DNA of 23,444 nt from Conoideocrella luteorostrata (taxonomy: Eukaryota > Ascomycota > Sordariomycetes > Hypocreales > Clavicipitaceae), in the NCBI GenBank assembly GCA_032433595.1, contig JASWJB010000481.1, forward strand, positions 1 to 23,444, written 5' to 3'. The notes beneath the pieces are model-generated. The model searched no databases, was not told where the DNA came from, and was given only the letters and a program-made list of their open reading frames with translations. The position numbers were made by a program, and so were the translations under genes. Positions 10,603 to 20,104 of the stretch are shown piece after piece; position 1 is the stretch's first letter; every line of letters begins with the position of its first letter.

Positions 10603-11499
10603 GCTTTTATTCATTGATATGAAAAAAACACAGTGAGGTGTTAAATTTGTGAATTGATGCAAAGGTCAGAACGCTGCGACTCTACTTAAGCAGCAGCGTT
10701 GTGGTTATGCCCCGCACGCCTCCGCAAACTTTCAATACTACAGAGCAATTACGCCCTCCATGCGGACCAGTCACAAGTTGTATTCGCCATTGAAGTTTGC
10801 AAATTTGAGAATGGTCGCAAGTTTAATTCCAAGGTTCAGCGTGCATGACTGAGACAATTTTATTCACCTTCACACTTTATTTACCCCGGTTGCGGAAATA
10901 ATGAACGGTCTCGCGTCTCGATGGCAGCACGACGAATGCAAATAAATGATCACCATGTGCCTTAATTAGCCGGTCGAGGCACGGTATGCACGTCAAGATT
11001 AGTTCCAGTCGGCATCTGACATTGATTTTGGCATGACAATGCACGTCTGTGGTCCGGTACGCAGATTGTATGGTGCTAATCAAGCGACGATATGGGCTGC
11101 GAACTCGTTAACCATGCCATCATTATGAAATCTTGCATACACGCCGGTGTCGCCATGTCTGCACATCGAAAGATAAGCCTCAGCTTGCACGGTCCTTGCT
11201 ACGCATAATCGTCAAGCTGAAGACATCGTTGATCGGTATGGAAATGCCTTTATTGATTCATCGCCCAAACCGCTATCAGTACACGGGCACAAGGCCACAA
11301 AGGTGCGAGACACAGTAATCGCCATGGTATTCCCCCATCCCATCCTCGCCATATTATGCATGTTCCACAAACTCGGATGTAGGTCCAGAGCATTCTCCCA
11401 TCGAAAGTCGTCTAGTTTTCCCTTTTATTTAAATGTCCCCCTGAAACAATTTCGCTCGTATTCAATTTCAATCCCATGTCAAAGACAAAATCGCATTAC
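10603..11499. other. Intergenic region, carbamoylase promoter and Sec61 gamma 3' flank
   Basis: The left part holds the promoter of the carbamoylase gene. At the right, a minus-strand AATAAA (11429-11424) lies about 70 bp beyond the Sec61 gamma stop and is a probable poly(A) signal. No frame between them has recognisable features. Confidence 0.5.
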
Positions 11500-11853
11500 T
11501 TAAGCGCCTCCCACCAGAATCTGGTTGATGGGGATGTGGACTGGGAAACAAACTCGTTAGCTGGGCGAGGGAGAGGTAAGCGCTGAAAAGCGTTGTCGGT
11601 TGCATACTCAGCTTGACGACGTAGCCAACGACACCCATGATGACGAATCCGGTACCAACAGCCTGGCAGATCTTGGCGAACTCCTTCTGGTCGGCTGAGA
11701 GAGCGCAATTGTTAGTTCTTTCCCGCAGTCTGGCGTCATGCGAAAGGGGGTATTAGGGGCGAACGCACGCTTCTGGCACTTATTCATGAACTGGACGCCA
11801 TCCTTGAGGAACTGGCTGGGGGTGTCAACGAGCTCTTGGATCTGGTCGGCCAT
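11500..11853 (-). CDS. SSS1: Sec61 translocon gamma subunit (three exons)
   Basis: The small tail-anchored subunit of the ER protein-conducting channel Sec61/SecYEG, required for co- and post-translational import of secretory proteins. Exons are 11853-11769, 11694-11608 and 11540-11500, giving 70 residues, close to the usual size of 68-80. Introns are 74 bp (donor GTGCGT) and 67 bp (donor GTATGC), both phase 1, each with a CTAAC branch site. The protein begins MADQIQELVDTPSQFLKDG, followed by CQKPDQKEFAKICQAV, the conserved amphipathic helix. Then come a single membrane span (about 40-57) and the tail HIPINQILVGG, typical of Sec61 gamma. It is a housekeeping gene; its neighbours are unrelated. 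Identification is firm; the symbol follows yeast usage. Confidence 0.96.
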
Positions 11854-12158
11854 TGTGAGATGCGGAGTGTCGATGGGATCGGTGGGATGAAGGAGCGAGG
11901 GAAGTTGATGGCGAGACGACGGGGTGGATGAGAGGGTTGCGATGTGCACGCGGTATTCTGTGGTGCGTGCCTGATGGTCGCATGCGCCAATGTCAAGCTG
12001 TCCTCAATTCTGGTGCCGTCGGATAAAGCTTGATCCGCGGAGCTGGAATTTAGGTGGGGCACAGATGGGGGTCTGGTGTGAGTGGCCGGTGGTGGTTTTC
12101 GGTGTCGCGTGGAAACCTGGGATCGTGAAATCTAGAAGTTTGAGTTCAACCCCAGGAC

Positions 12159-12186
12159 AGCCATGATGAAGCACTTCATCATGGCT
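12159..12186. repeat. Perfect 13-bp inverted repeat with 2-nt spacer
   Basis: AGCCATGATGAAG (12159-12171) and its exact reverse complement CTTCATCATGGCT (12174-12186) flank CA. It lies about 300 bp upstream of the Sec61 gamma ATG and 220 bp upstream of the hydrolase ATG. It could be a dimeric factor site, a transposon footprint or an RNA hairpin. Confidence 0.95.
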
Positions 12187-12359
12187 CAAATTCTCTTATC
12201 GCCAGCTAAATTTGGGCTGTCTAACTTCTGATCTAGGTGATAATGCTGCCTCATTCTTTTACTTACGCAAGGTAATGCACAAATGTGACGTAGGAGCCGC
12301 TTAACGCGTGAGCCAAAAATGGTCCGAAAACTCGCCGTACTAATGAGTAGTGTGAAAGC

Positions 12360-12366
12360 TTTAAAA
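12360..12366 (+). promoter_or_regulatory. TATA-like box of the epoxide hydrolase-like gene
   Basis: TTTAAAA lies 42 nt before the ATG at 12408 and 63 nt before the ATG at 12429. The distance fits the second start better. Confidence 0.4.
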
Positions 12367-12407
12367 CCCGTCTTGTTCCATCACTTCATTCGCTCACTGA
12401 CACAGTC

Positions 12408-13394
12408 ATGAACTTACCAGTCAACACCATGGCAAGCCAAACACCTCTAAGAAACTCATTTACAACCTCAAAAACCCACACATACTCCTACATTCATATC
12501 CCTCCAGCAACCGCCAAACCAACACTGTTCTTCCTTCATGGGTTCCCCTCCCACATCCCCGACTGGACATACCAAGTCTCTCACTTCTCCTCGCTCGGCT
12601 ATGGAATTCTGGCATGCGATCTCTTGGGCTTCGGTCAGAGCAGCAAGCCCTCCGATCCGTGTGCCTACCGCTTAAAACCCGTGTCTGAAGATCTCGTTGA
12701 ACTACTGGACGCTGTCGGCCTTGACAAAGCAGTAGGCGTAGGCCATGATATTGGCGCAACGATACTTTCCCGGCTAGCGGCCTATCACCCAGACAGGTTT
12801 CTTGCGCTCGTGTTCCTAGCTGTTGGGCCACCGAAGCTGGGGACGCCTTTCCATCTTGAGTCTATCAATGAGATGACCAGGAAGTTCATGGGCTTCGAAC
12901 TCCTAGGCTACATCGACTTCCTAACCAGTGACGGCGCACAAACCATCCTCGAGAAGAATGCACCTTCTGCGATGAGTCTCATATTCGCAGAGAATACTTC
13001 CCAAGTGTGGAGGGAGTGGTTCCATCCCTTGCACAAGATGGAAGAGTTTGTGGTGGCGGATAGCAAGGTACCTATCGGGGAGTGGTACACCGATGAGTTG
13101 CAGAAGGCACATTTAGAGGCGTATGGTAGAGAGGGTGGGTATACAGGCGCAACGAGATGGTATCGCATGTGGCGGGATAATCTGTTTGCTCGAGACGAAG
13201 AAGGCTACGAGGGTGCCTTGTTGAAGCAACCGTGCTTATTAGTTGCACCAAAAGGCGCAGAACAGCAGGCAGGCATGTTAGCCGAGTGGGCGTCTAAGCT
13301 GGAGGTTGTGTACATCGAATCAGGACATTGGATGAACTTGGAGAAGAGTGAGGGGACAAATTCTGCCGTGGAAGAGTTTCTAGATACAATATAG
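12408..13394 (+). CDS. Alpha/beta hydrolase, epoxide hydrolase-like
   Basis: A single frame of 328 residues. HGFPSHIPDW (44-53) is the oxyanion-hole motif HGxP of epoxide hydrolases. VGHDIGA (111-117) places Asp114 as the nucleophile, which points to epoxide or dehalogenase chemistry and not to esterase activity. GGYTGATRWYR (243-253) carries a cap-domain tyrosine (Y245) of the kind that holds the epoxide oxygen. His307 in ESGHWMN is the general base. The family opens epoxides to diols through an alkyl-enzyme ester. The charge-relay acid normally follows the LLVA strand; here the segment is APKGAEQ, with Glu but no Asp, so that residue is uncertain. The second ATG at 12429 has a better context (CACCATGG) and would give 321 residues. 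No signal peptide. Divergent from the Sec61 gamma gene. Confidence 0.88.
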   Translation: MNLPVNTMASQTPLRNSFTTSKTHTYSYIHIPPATAKPTLFFLHGFPSHIPDWTYQVSHFSSLGYGILACDLLGFGQSSKPSDPCAYRLKPVSEDLVELLDAVGLDKAVGVGHDIGATILSRLAAYHPDRFLALVFLAVGPPKLGTPFHLESINEMTRKFMGFELLGYIDFLTSDGAQTILEKNAPSAMSLIFAENTSQVWREWFHPLHKMEEFVVADSKVPIGEWYTDELQKAHLEAYGREGGYTGATRWYRMWRDNLFARDEEGYEGALLKQPCLLVAPKGAEQQAGMLAEWASKLEVVYIESGHWMNLEKSEGTNSAVEEFLDTI

Positions 13395-14242
13395 ATTTGA
13401 ATATTGAGAAAATCAGGCGCCGCTCTAGGCTGGTGCATAAATTTCTCCGCCTCGCTAATCAGTGACTGCATGAAGTCTTGACTTTAATCCCCAATGTAGG
13501 ATGCACATCTACCGAGCATCACAACAATCCCATAGGTAAGGTGTTTTGATCTTTCAGCAGTCCAGTTAACCTCTTCTTTGTTACCTTGCTACAAGATTAC
13601 ATATCCGCGTTGTAGATATTTCTAGTTTCTCTAGTAATAAAACCGAAGTGGGCACTTTACCCGCCATCAATCAACTCCTCAACCAGAAGATTCTAGATGC
13701 GACTGGACGGCCCGTCCCGGCGGCCCAACCAGTAAGGATCGGCATGTCCGCCCCTATGCAACCATTACTGTTGACCAAGACTTATTTGATGTCAAGTGTG
13801 TTCAGCTCGTTCAGAAGCAGCATGGTTCAGCTTCCTTTCCCTCCCCGCACACGAATCGAAACGAGGCATTCGATGCGTATACGAACTTCAGCCTTTTGAC
13901 TTAACCAACGCATGACACAGAAAGCTGAGCCGCACTGCTGCCTATCAATGCCCCGTGTAACAGGCCGCGGCCAACAAGGACTCGGCCAGGCTCTTTTGTA
14001 GTTTTTAGGCTGATTTTGCCCCGCGGTGGATGCGGTGTTGTACAATGAAGTGAATCACTGCGGCAGCACACAGCCTGGTGGCCTTACTGGCCGCGACCAA
14101 ACGGCCAACACTGACACACAGAGCGAGCCGTATTGTGAGCGGAGATTGCAAGCAAACGAGAAAATTCGGTAGTTAAAATCAGCTCGAAGCCATTTACGTC
14201 TCTCATGGTGTATTCTTTACAGACTCTGTGCTTTCCCGTATC
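13395..14242. other. Intergenic region, no recognisable feature
   Basis: About 850 bp between two plus-strand genes. Short frames on both strands show no motif. The 3' end of the hydrolase transcript and the promoter of the next gene must lie here, but no clear signal marks either. Confidence 0.45.
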
Positions 14243-15459
14243 ATGTATGGTCTCCAGGATTCCCAAAGGCACAATGCCAGCGACCGTGGCAATCCGGTGC
14301 GCTCCAAACATATTGGACGAATCATGTGGTTGCCGCGCAAAACGATCGATTTGGGCCTTGAGAAGGGGGTCTACAACCATCCAGTTGTTGTCCTGTCGTC
14401 AGAATCCGCGAATGGAACAGTGGACTTTTTCCCAGTGAGACACTATTCCATTCTGCTATCGTGAGACCATTTCATTAACCCCAGCATTGGCAGATCACTT
14501 CTTTCGGCGAAACTAGCCTCATGAAGAAATTCCCACGCGACAAGACAGCCAGAAAACGTTATCTACCAATCAAGCCGAGCGCTCGTCATCCGGATAATGA
14601 CATCCAGCTCAAGTTATCCGGGAAAGGAGACAAGCTACCCAAAGACTCGTATATAAACACTGGCACCGTGCTCACAACCAAGCTTGAAGCTCTACGACCC
14701 TTCAAAACCCCTGCACAAAGACACTTCGAGCTCTCAAAGAGTTCCTATGAAAAACTCATCGAGACGGCGAAATACACGGCGAAACACTCGGCTCCCGCTC
14801 AGCCTCAAACACGCATTGTGCCTGTTTCAGAGGATTCAGAGAGAAGACTACGGGATATGCTTTATCATCGTGCGTTTCAATCCACTAGCGGGATGCCCGC
14901 AGGTGGTTGGACTCCAGGGGTTGTTAGACTTCCAGGTTCTCTCCACGACGGTCATCGAATACCCCAGCTACAAAGACAGTGGGCCATTCCTGCGGTTTCT
15001 CGGGGAACTGTTGTAGAACAGTCTCGTCATGACGAGAGGACCAGTTTGCTCCCGTATCACCACATGCAGAATAGGGTTGCAAACCAGCGACCACGGCGAT
15101 ATTTCCCACCAATCTGTCGAATATATACCGATGCAAGTTTTCTGAACCTGTCGGGAGTGGAGTGGCGCAAGCTCCTCTGGATCGTAGTCCGCCTGGCCAT
15201 TTTTATTGGGTTGTGGTACGGAATATATTGGCTTGGTGTTAAGGCAGTTCAATCTATCCTGGCCGGTTGGCAATGGCTTGAAAACCACGTCAACTCTTTG
15301 GCGACGACGATCAAAGACTGGTTTACGACGCTGTTTGGACAAGTCGACTCTTTGGCGACAACGATCAAAGACTGGTTTACGACGCTGTTGGGACAAGTCA
15401 ACTCTTTGGCGACGACGATCAAAGACTGGTTTATGACGCTATTGGGACAAGGACAGTGA
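14243..15459 (+). CDS. Uncharacterised protein with one membrane span and C-terminal tandem repeats
   Basis: Two exons, 14243-14434 and 14494-15459, give 385 residues. The 59-bp intron (donor GTGAGA, branch TTAAC, acceptor GGCAG) joins VDFFP to ITSFGETSL. The N-terminal part (IMWLP, YNHPVVVLSS, ITSFG, YLPIKPS, HPDND, SYINT, ALRPF) resembles an uncharacterised fungal family that I know only from such motifs; no function is known to me. Residues 165-290 are basic and poor in structure. A single membrane span (about 291-313, IVVRLAIFIGLWYGIYWLGV) is followed by three 18-residue repeats (330-383) and a Gly-Gln end. The exon-1 start is uncertain; ATG 14243 has A at -3, and an upstream exon is possible. 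A second open frame in 14684-15016 (read about EYPSYKDSGPFLRFLG) raises the possibility of a frameshift or a missed intron. Whole-gene confidence is moderate. Confidence 0.62.
15289..15450 (+). repeat. Three tandem 54-bp repeats in coding DNA
   Basis: Units 15289-15342, 15343-15396 and 15397-15450 each encode one 18-residue repeat like VNSLATTIKDWFTTLFGQ. Pairs of units differ at three or four bases, mostly transitions, so the expansion is recent. The reading frame is kept throughout. Confidence 0.97.
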
Positions 15460-17671
15460 GATTGAAGCGGAAGTTGCCTGTCAGGAGATTCTCGTGTGAC
15501 CGGTGACAATAACTTGAAATGCTGGATCTCGCTTCATGGGCCGGCAAGAAGCAGACCATGCCCACACATTCTTTGGCATCCAAATGGGGCATTGCTTCCG
15601 TACAACCCTCCCTTTTCACTTTGCAGGAACGCCTGGCCGGTGGCATCGAAACGGGTGAATCTGCAACCAGTCGTCTGCAGTGTCCACTCAGCCAGATCAC
15701 GACAGCTAAGACGCCCCTTGGCCACAATTTCAGGGATTCCTCCACGTTCTTTCAAGCACTTGACGTTTTATTTGATCTTTTCTCCACTAGACCCGTGTCG
15801 ATGCAGGGTTGCGTTATTGTGCACACTCTTTAGCAATTAACCTCTGCCCTTTGCTCTCTTACCAAGCACACAATAGGTAGTTATATGAACCCAAGACCTG
15901 GTCTCTGTGGCTATGCCTTGTATCGCAGTAGCCAAATACTAGCTTTTAGTTCCCGTACCACTAAATTGACTGAAGTCCGGCGCAGCCTACCAAAACTAAG
16001 CAGATACACATGTTGCGATTCGTAAATAAAAGGCCATAAAAACTTTCACTAATATGGGAAATAGGCTGTGAATTAAGCACCTCTAATTCTATTGGCCCTG
16101 CGAGCCCAAGAGTCACACAGATAGATGGGGGGGGGTGGGCCTCGCGGAAGCCAAAGTGGTTACGGGGTGGAACATGGCATAGAGGTGATGAGGTCACTAA
16201 GCTATGGTGTTTATAATTCGAGCAGCTCATTTGGTTCCACATCTATTTCAAGGGCTATATCAGCCAGTCACGAGGTCCGGGCCAAGGCAAGTTGGCGAAT
16301 ATCACTCCTCATAATGTGCTGTTGACACCAAGTTTTAGTTATTAAGTTAGTTTTGGGGGCGGAATACGGCTGCGGCCCGCATACAGTCCTCCCACACCAC
16401 CACGTTAGGCCTGCCAACCAGTGCGCCAGGGAAGCGTTATGTAGGTAAGCTATGTGCGTCAGCCTGAGGCCGCCTGAAGTGCACATACAGTGAGTGCGCG
16501 TCCAGTAATTTCGAGCCAAGAAACAACCAAAATCGTGGAGAGTGGTGGTTCGGAACTACTGCTGGGGTGCTGTAATTTGTGCCGGTTACCACAGGAGCCC
16601 CACTGTGCTCCGTGCCTGCCTGGCCGTGTCCTCTCTGGTTCAATTGAAGCGCCGCCCCGTCTCATTGCTTAGCGGTGGAGTAGGGACCCGGAAGCATCCC
16701 ACTTTTCGATGGCCAAATGTCTTGCACAAAAAATGGCATGGCCCAGAGGCCACTTTTTGTGCGTGTTATCACCCCTTATATACCGTGCAACAAAATGCTA
16801 TCAAAGCGTCTCGCGTCTTACAAAGAGTTACAACATGCTGGTTGCTTTCAAGTTCGAACATTTCTTGAAAGGCTTCATCCATACATCCCTCTCCATGAGG
16901 TGGCCTGTTCTTTGATCACCGTCACAGAATCCAACAAATAAAAGTCACATGTACTCCGTAGTAAATAACACAATACTCCGTACTTGACATGAAATTGGCA
17001 AATTTGCCAGAGGCCATGTCACACCCAAAATGCAACACTCATCACTAAAACCTCCTATGGCCCAAAGTCCATGTCACGCCAAGCACTGTCAGTTATATTT
17101 GGTTCCAAAGATACTTCAGCGATGGACTCCCCGTATCGATAAGATGCTGGCTTCGATGATCCGTGAGACTGGTCATCGCTGAAATGTGATTGTGTCGAAA
17201 GGGATATCGGCAAACATCCATGCTTCCCATGTAGCCGCGATAGATGCCGGTCGCTCAGTAGGTCTATTTTCTCGGGCTACTCGCTAGTGATTCGTGATGT
17301 CTCAAGATAAGCCGCCTCGCTGCTTGTCTTGTCGCGCAGCCAATGGCATGTCTGAGATCTTTGTGTCGCGCCACCAAGCCATCAAATTACTAGCTACGTG
17401 GGTGGTTCTGCAGCCACCGTCCAGCCTCATTACGCTGGCGCTAACATGATTCGAATTGATGAGGTCAGAGTTGGGAGGCGGCCTGACGCCTAAATAGCAA
17501 CTGAGTAACTACTCCGTAGCACCTAAGTAACACACAATCTGCTCCAAAGAACAGATCACTATTGTTATCTAGAGAACGAATATTCCGTTCTTTCGAATCA
17601 TCTGGGTTTCACCTGTTCTTTTCTAATTGTTGGCTGGGATATACACCTAGAGCGCCGAATACCAGGCAAAA
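15460..17671. other. 2.2-kb region without a clear gene
   Basis: Many short frames, none with recognisable motifs. It holds a run of nine G (16127-16135), an imperfect 14-bp inverted repeat (16724-16737 with 16749-16762), three copies of TACTCCGTA (16952, 16974, 17510) and a repeated CCATGTCAC segment near 17014 and 17068. The right end must contain the promoter of the HET-domain gene. The region may include decayed repeats. Confidence 0.45.
16724..16762. repeat. Imperfect 14-bp inverted repeat
   Basis: GCACAAAAAATGGC (16724-16737) pairs with GCCACTTTTTGTGC (16749-16762) across an 11-nt loop, with one A/C mismatch. The mismatch is what a G-to-A change would leave. It could be a remnant of a small inverted-repeat element. 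Confidence 0.8.
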
Positions 17672-19761
17672 ATGCCGTCAACTTCAACCGTGTCAGCGCC
17701 CCAGGGCGGCGGGAGTAGTCTGTGCCACAGATGCCGTGAGCTGAAAGTTATCGACCTCCTGCTTCATGCTGATATCTTGGACGAGCTCACGCCAGAAAGA
17801 TATGCCATGGGCATGAAGTTCAACAGTACACTATTTCGAAGCCTGGGTCTGTTTGGCAGCATAGTCTTTGCGGACTCATGCCCAGTCTGTCGACTTATTT
17901 TATCAATTGTTCCCGCCGGAAAAGACGCTATTTCACCCGATACCGAATGCTTTCTGAGGCCCATGCGCCTGTATAACCGTCTGGGCTTTGGGTGGACCTT
18001 GGATGATGTCGACGACGAGGTTAAGAAACAGTATTGCACAGGGATTTTGTTCAGCACAACGAGCCATCTCGTACACAGCCACGCCCAGCACATGGGCGAG
18101 CCGCGAGAAGCAGCTGTAGATCAAGTGGGATACTCTTTTGCGTTGTCGAGTAACAACATGGAAGCAAAACAGCAAGGTCTTCCTGCCCGCATTAGAGGCC
18201 TGTTGGTCGACCCTGCCATACTTAAAGCCTGGTTGGATCGGTGCGAAAGCAAACACCAGGAATGTCGAGGTCCTTGGTCGGATGAGCTGCTATGCACAAG
18301 CATGGTAGATGTCGTGTCTCGCACTGTAGTGAAATGTCCCTCTCATTGTCGGTACGTGGCGCTGAGCTACGTCTGGGGGGGCGTGATGCCGGAAGAGAGA
18401 GCTCTGGAGAAGGGAACACTGCCACCTACGATTGAGGATGCTATCATGGTTACAAAGAGTCTGGGAATCCAGTATTTATGGGTTGATGCGGTCTGCATAG
18501 ACCAGCGGCCCTCGGCGGCCAAGTCCCAACAGCTGGCCATGATGGACTTGATATACAGCGGAGCGTACGCTACAATCGTAGCCGTTGACGGAGACGATTC
18601 GAACGCAGGGTTGCGAGGAGTGTGCCGACACAATCTGCGCGAGCCACAGTGCCGCGAATGGGTCGACGGTTACGAGTTGGCGACTGTGTACCCACCGTCC
18701 ATGAAGGAGATCAGCGAGAGGGACAGCAAGCACTCGACCCGTGCTTGGACACTGCAAGAAATGGTCTTTAGTCGCCGTAGAATTTTATTTGGCAAGACCC
18801 AGGTACACTACTTATGCTGCACTATGAACTGCGCGGAGAGCGTTGACGACACTATTGATCCGGTTGGGATGACAGAGCGGAGTGAAAACAATAGCGAAAT
18901 TTTTAATTTTGAGAGTGCGGTAAGTATCTGGAACGACGAATACTTATGTTGTTGCTCTAAATCGTGTAAACTAACTACATACAATAATAGCTCAGGGCAC
19001 AAAACTTAGCACAGCCCTTGTCCGCTTTGCAGATTTCCAACAGTGATCTGCGTGTACGAGCTACAGATAAATATTATACTTTTCTCGTGGGCCAGTACAC
19101 GTCGCGCTCCATGACGAACGACGACGACTCCCTGAATGCATGCTTAGGGCTGCTGAACTACTTGCAAAGGTCCCTCCTCCCAGGTGGTTTCTTCTGGGGA
19201 CTACCACTGAGAGAGTATCCCCAGTCTCTGCGGTGGTTTCACATGCGGTGGGTGAAGCCGCGCAGACGCAAAGATTTCCCGTCCTGGTCGTTTGTCGGCT
19301 GGGAAGGCGAGGCCGGCTACACTGATGCCCTCGTTCTCAAGGGGAGTAATCAGACTCGGTTTGACGACGAGGTCGACATCGGTGTCGAACTTGTAGGGGT
19401 TCATGACAAGGTGCTTACCTTGAAGGGGTATCATGTGACGCTGGAGATTCGCAACGAGCCATTTAGCAATGCGTATGTGCCGGGGTCGGATATGCTGGTA
19501 GGAATATTACAGGAGGGGGGTTCGTTGCATAACAACACATTACCGACGGGCATATTCGAGTTCATAATTGTTGAACGATGGAGATATAGACACAGCCAAG
19601 GAGAGAATGTGAGGCACACGCTGTTCCTCATATTACAAGACTTGGCAGGCGGAATACCGACCCGACGATCAATGGTGCGGCTTTATGTAGATCTGGACTT
19701 TATTCGGTCTGATTTGTACGCGAAGCTCGTTGAGTGGCGAGATGATATGCAGTTGGCATAG
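17672..19761 (+). CDS. HET-domain (heterokaryon incompatibility) protein, two exons
   Basis: Exons 17672-18919 and 18991-19761 give 672 residues. The 71-bp phase-0 intron has donor GTAAGT, branch AACTAAC and acceptor AATAG. The HET domain spans about 228-375 and shows all its hallmark blocks: RYVALSYVWGG (227-237), IEDAIMVTKSLGIQYLWVDAVCIDQ-type sequence (254-278), YSGAYATIVAVDGDD (295-309) and STRAWTLQEMVFSRRRILFG-type sequence (355-374). Two Cys pairs near the N-terminus (C18-x2-C21 and C70-x2-C73) are common in this group and may bind zinc. The C-terminal 250 residues contain no NACHT, WD or ankyrin module. HET proteins can trigger cell death or growth arrest on non-self fusion, but most copies have no proven role. 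The ATG at 17672 (CAAAAATG) is the first in frame. It is intact. Confidence 0.93.
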
Positions 19762-20104
19762 AGGCCCTCGTAGCTATTGAGTCCGCTGACGGGAGCTATC
19801 CTAAATAGGGGCGCACAATCCGAGACTGACTTGGACTCATAAACATTATAAATGATCAGCCTTGCTTCATGGTGTCTCACTAACATATCCAAGTCGTGAT
19901 TGGGGAAGTCTCCCACATATGGATCGCAAATGTCAACGACATAAACTACGTCATCAAAGCGCTGATTGCGATCAGTAAATTAGGTATTATATTAATCGGA
20001 ATGGGATAGTAGTAGAGGGTATCTCTGCCGGTATGCCACGCTATATGCGAAACTTGCGTAAATGAAGGTCAATGACTTGTCTGGAAAGCAAACCCGTCAA
20101 AACA
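19762..20104. other. Convergent 3' region, HET gene and surface-protein gene
   Basis: About 340 bp shared by two converging transcripts. It is A+T-rich around 19970-20010. No canonical AATAAA was found on either strand close to the stops, and no coding frame is supported. Confidence 0.45.

Larger units (their letters stand above)
11854..12407. promoter_or_regulatory. Divergent promoter region, Sec61 gamma / epoxide hydrolase
   Basis: About 550 bp between two divergent start codons. It contains a perfect 13-bp inverted repeat (12159-12186), a longer alternative pairing with 12215-12221, and a TTTAAAA box (12360-12366) before the plus-strand gene. The Sec61 gamma leader just upstream of 11853 lacks an obvious TATA box, common for housekeeping genes. 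Confidence 0.6.

Noticed and set aside
12139..12160. GTTCAACCC resembling a tRNA B box
   Set aside because: No T-stem pairing, acceptor stem or A box can be formed around it.
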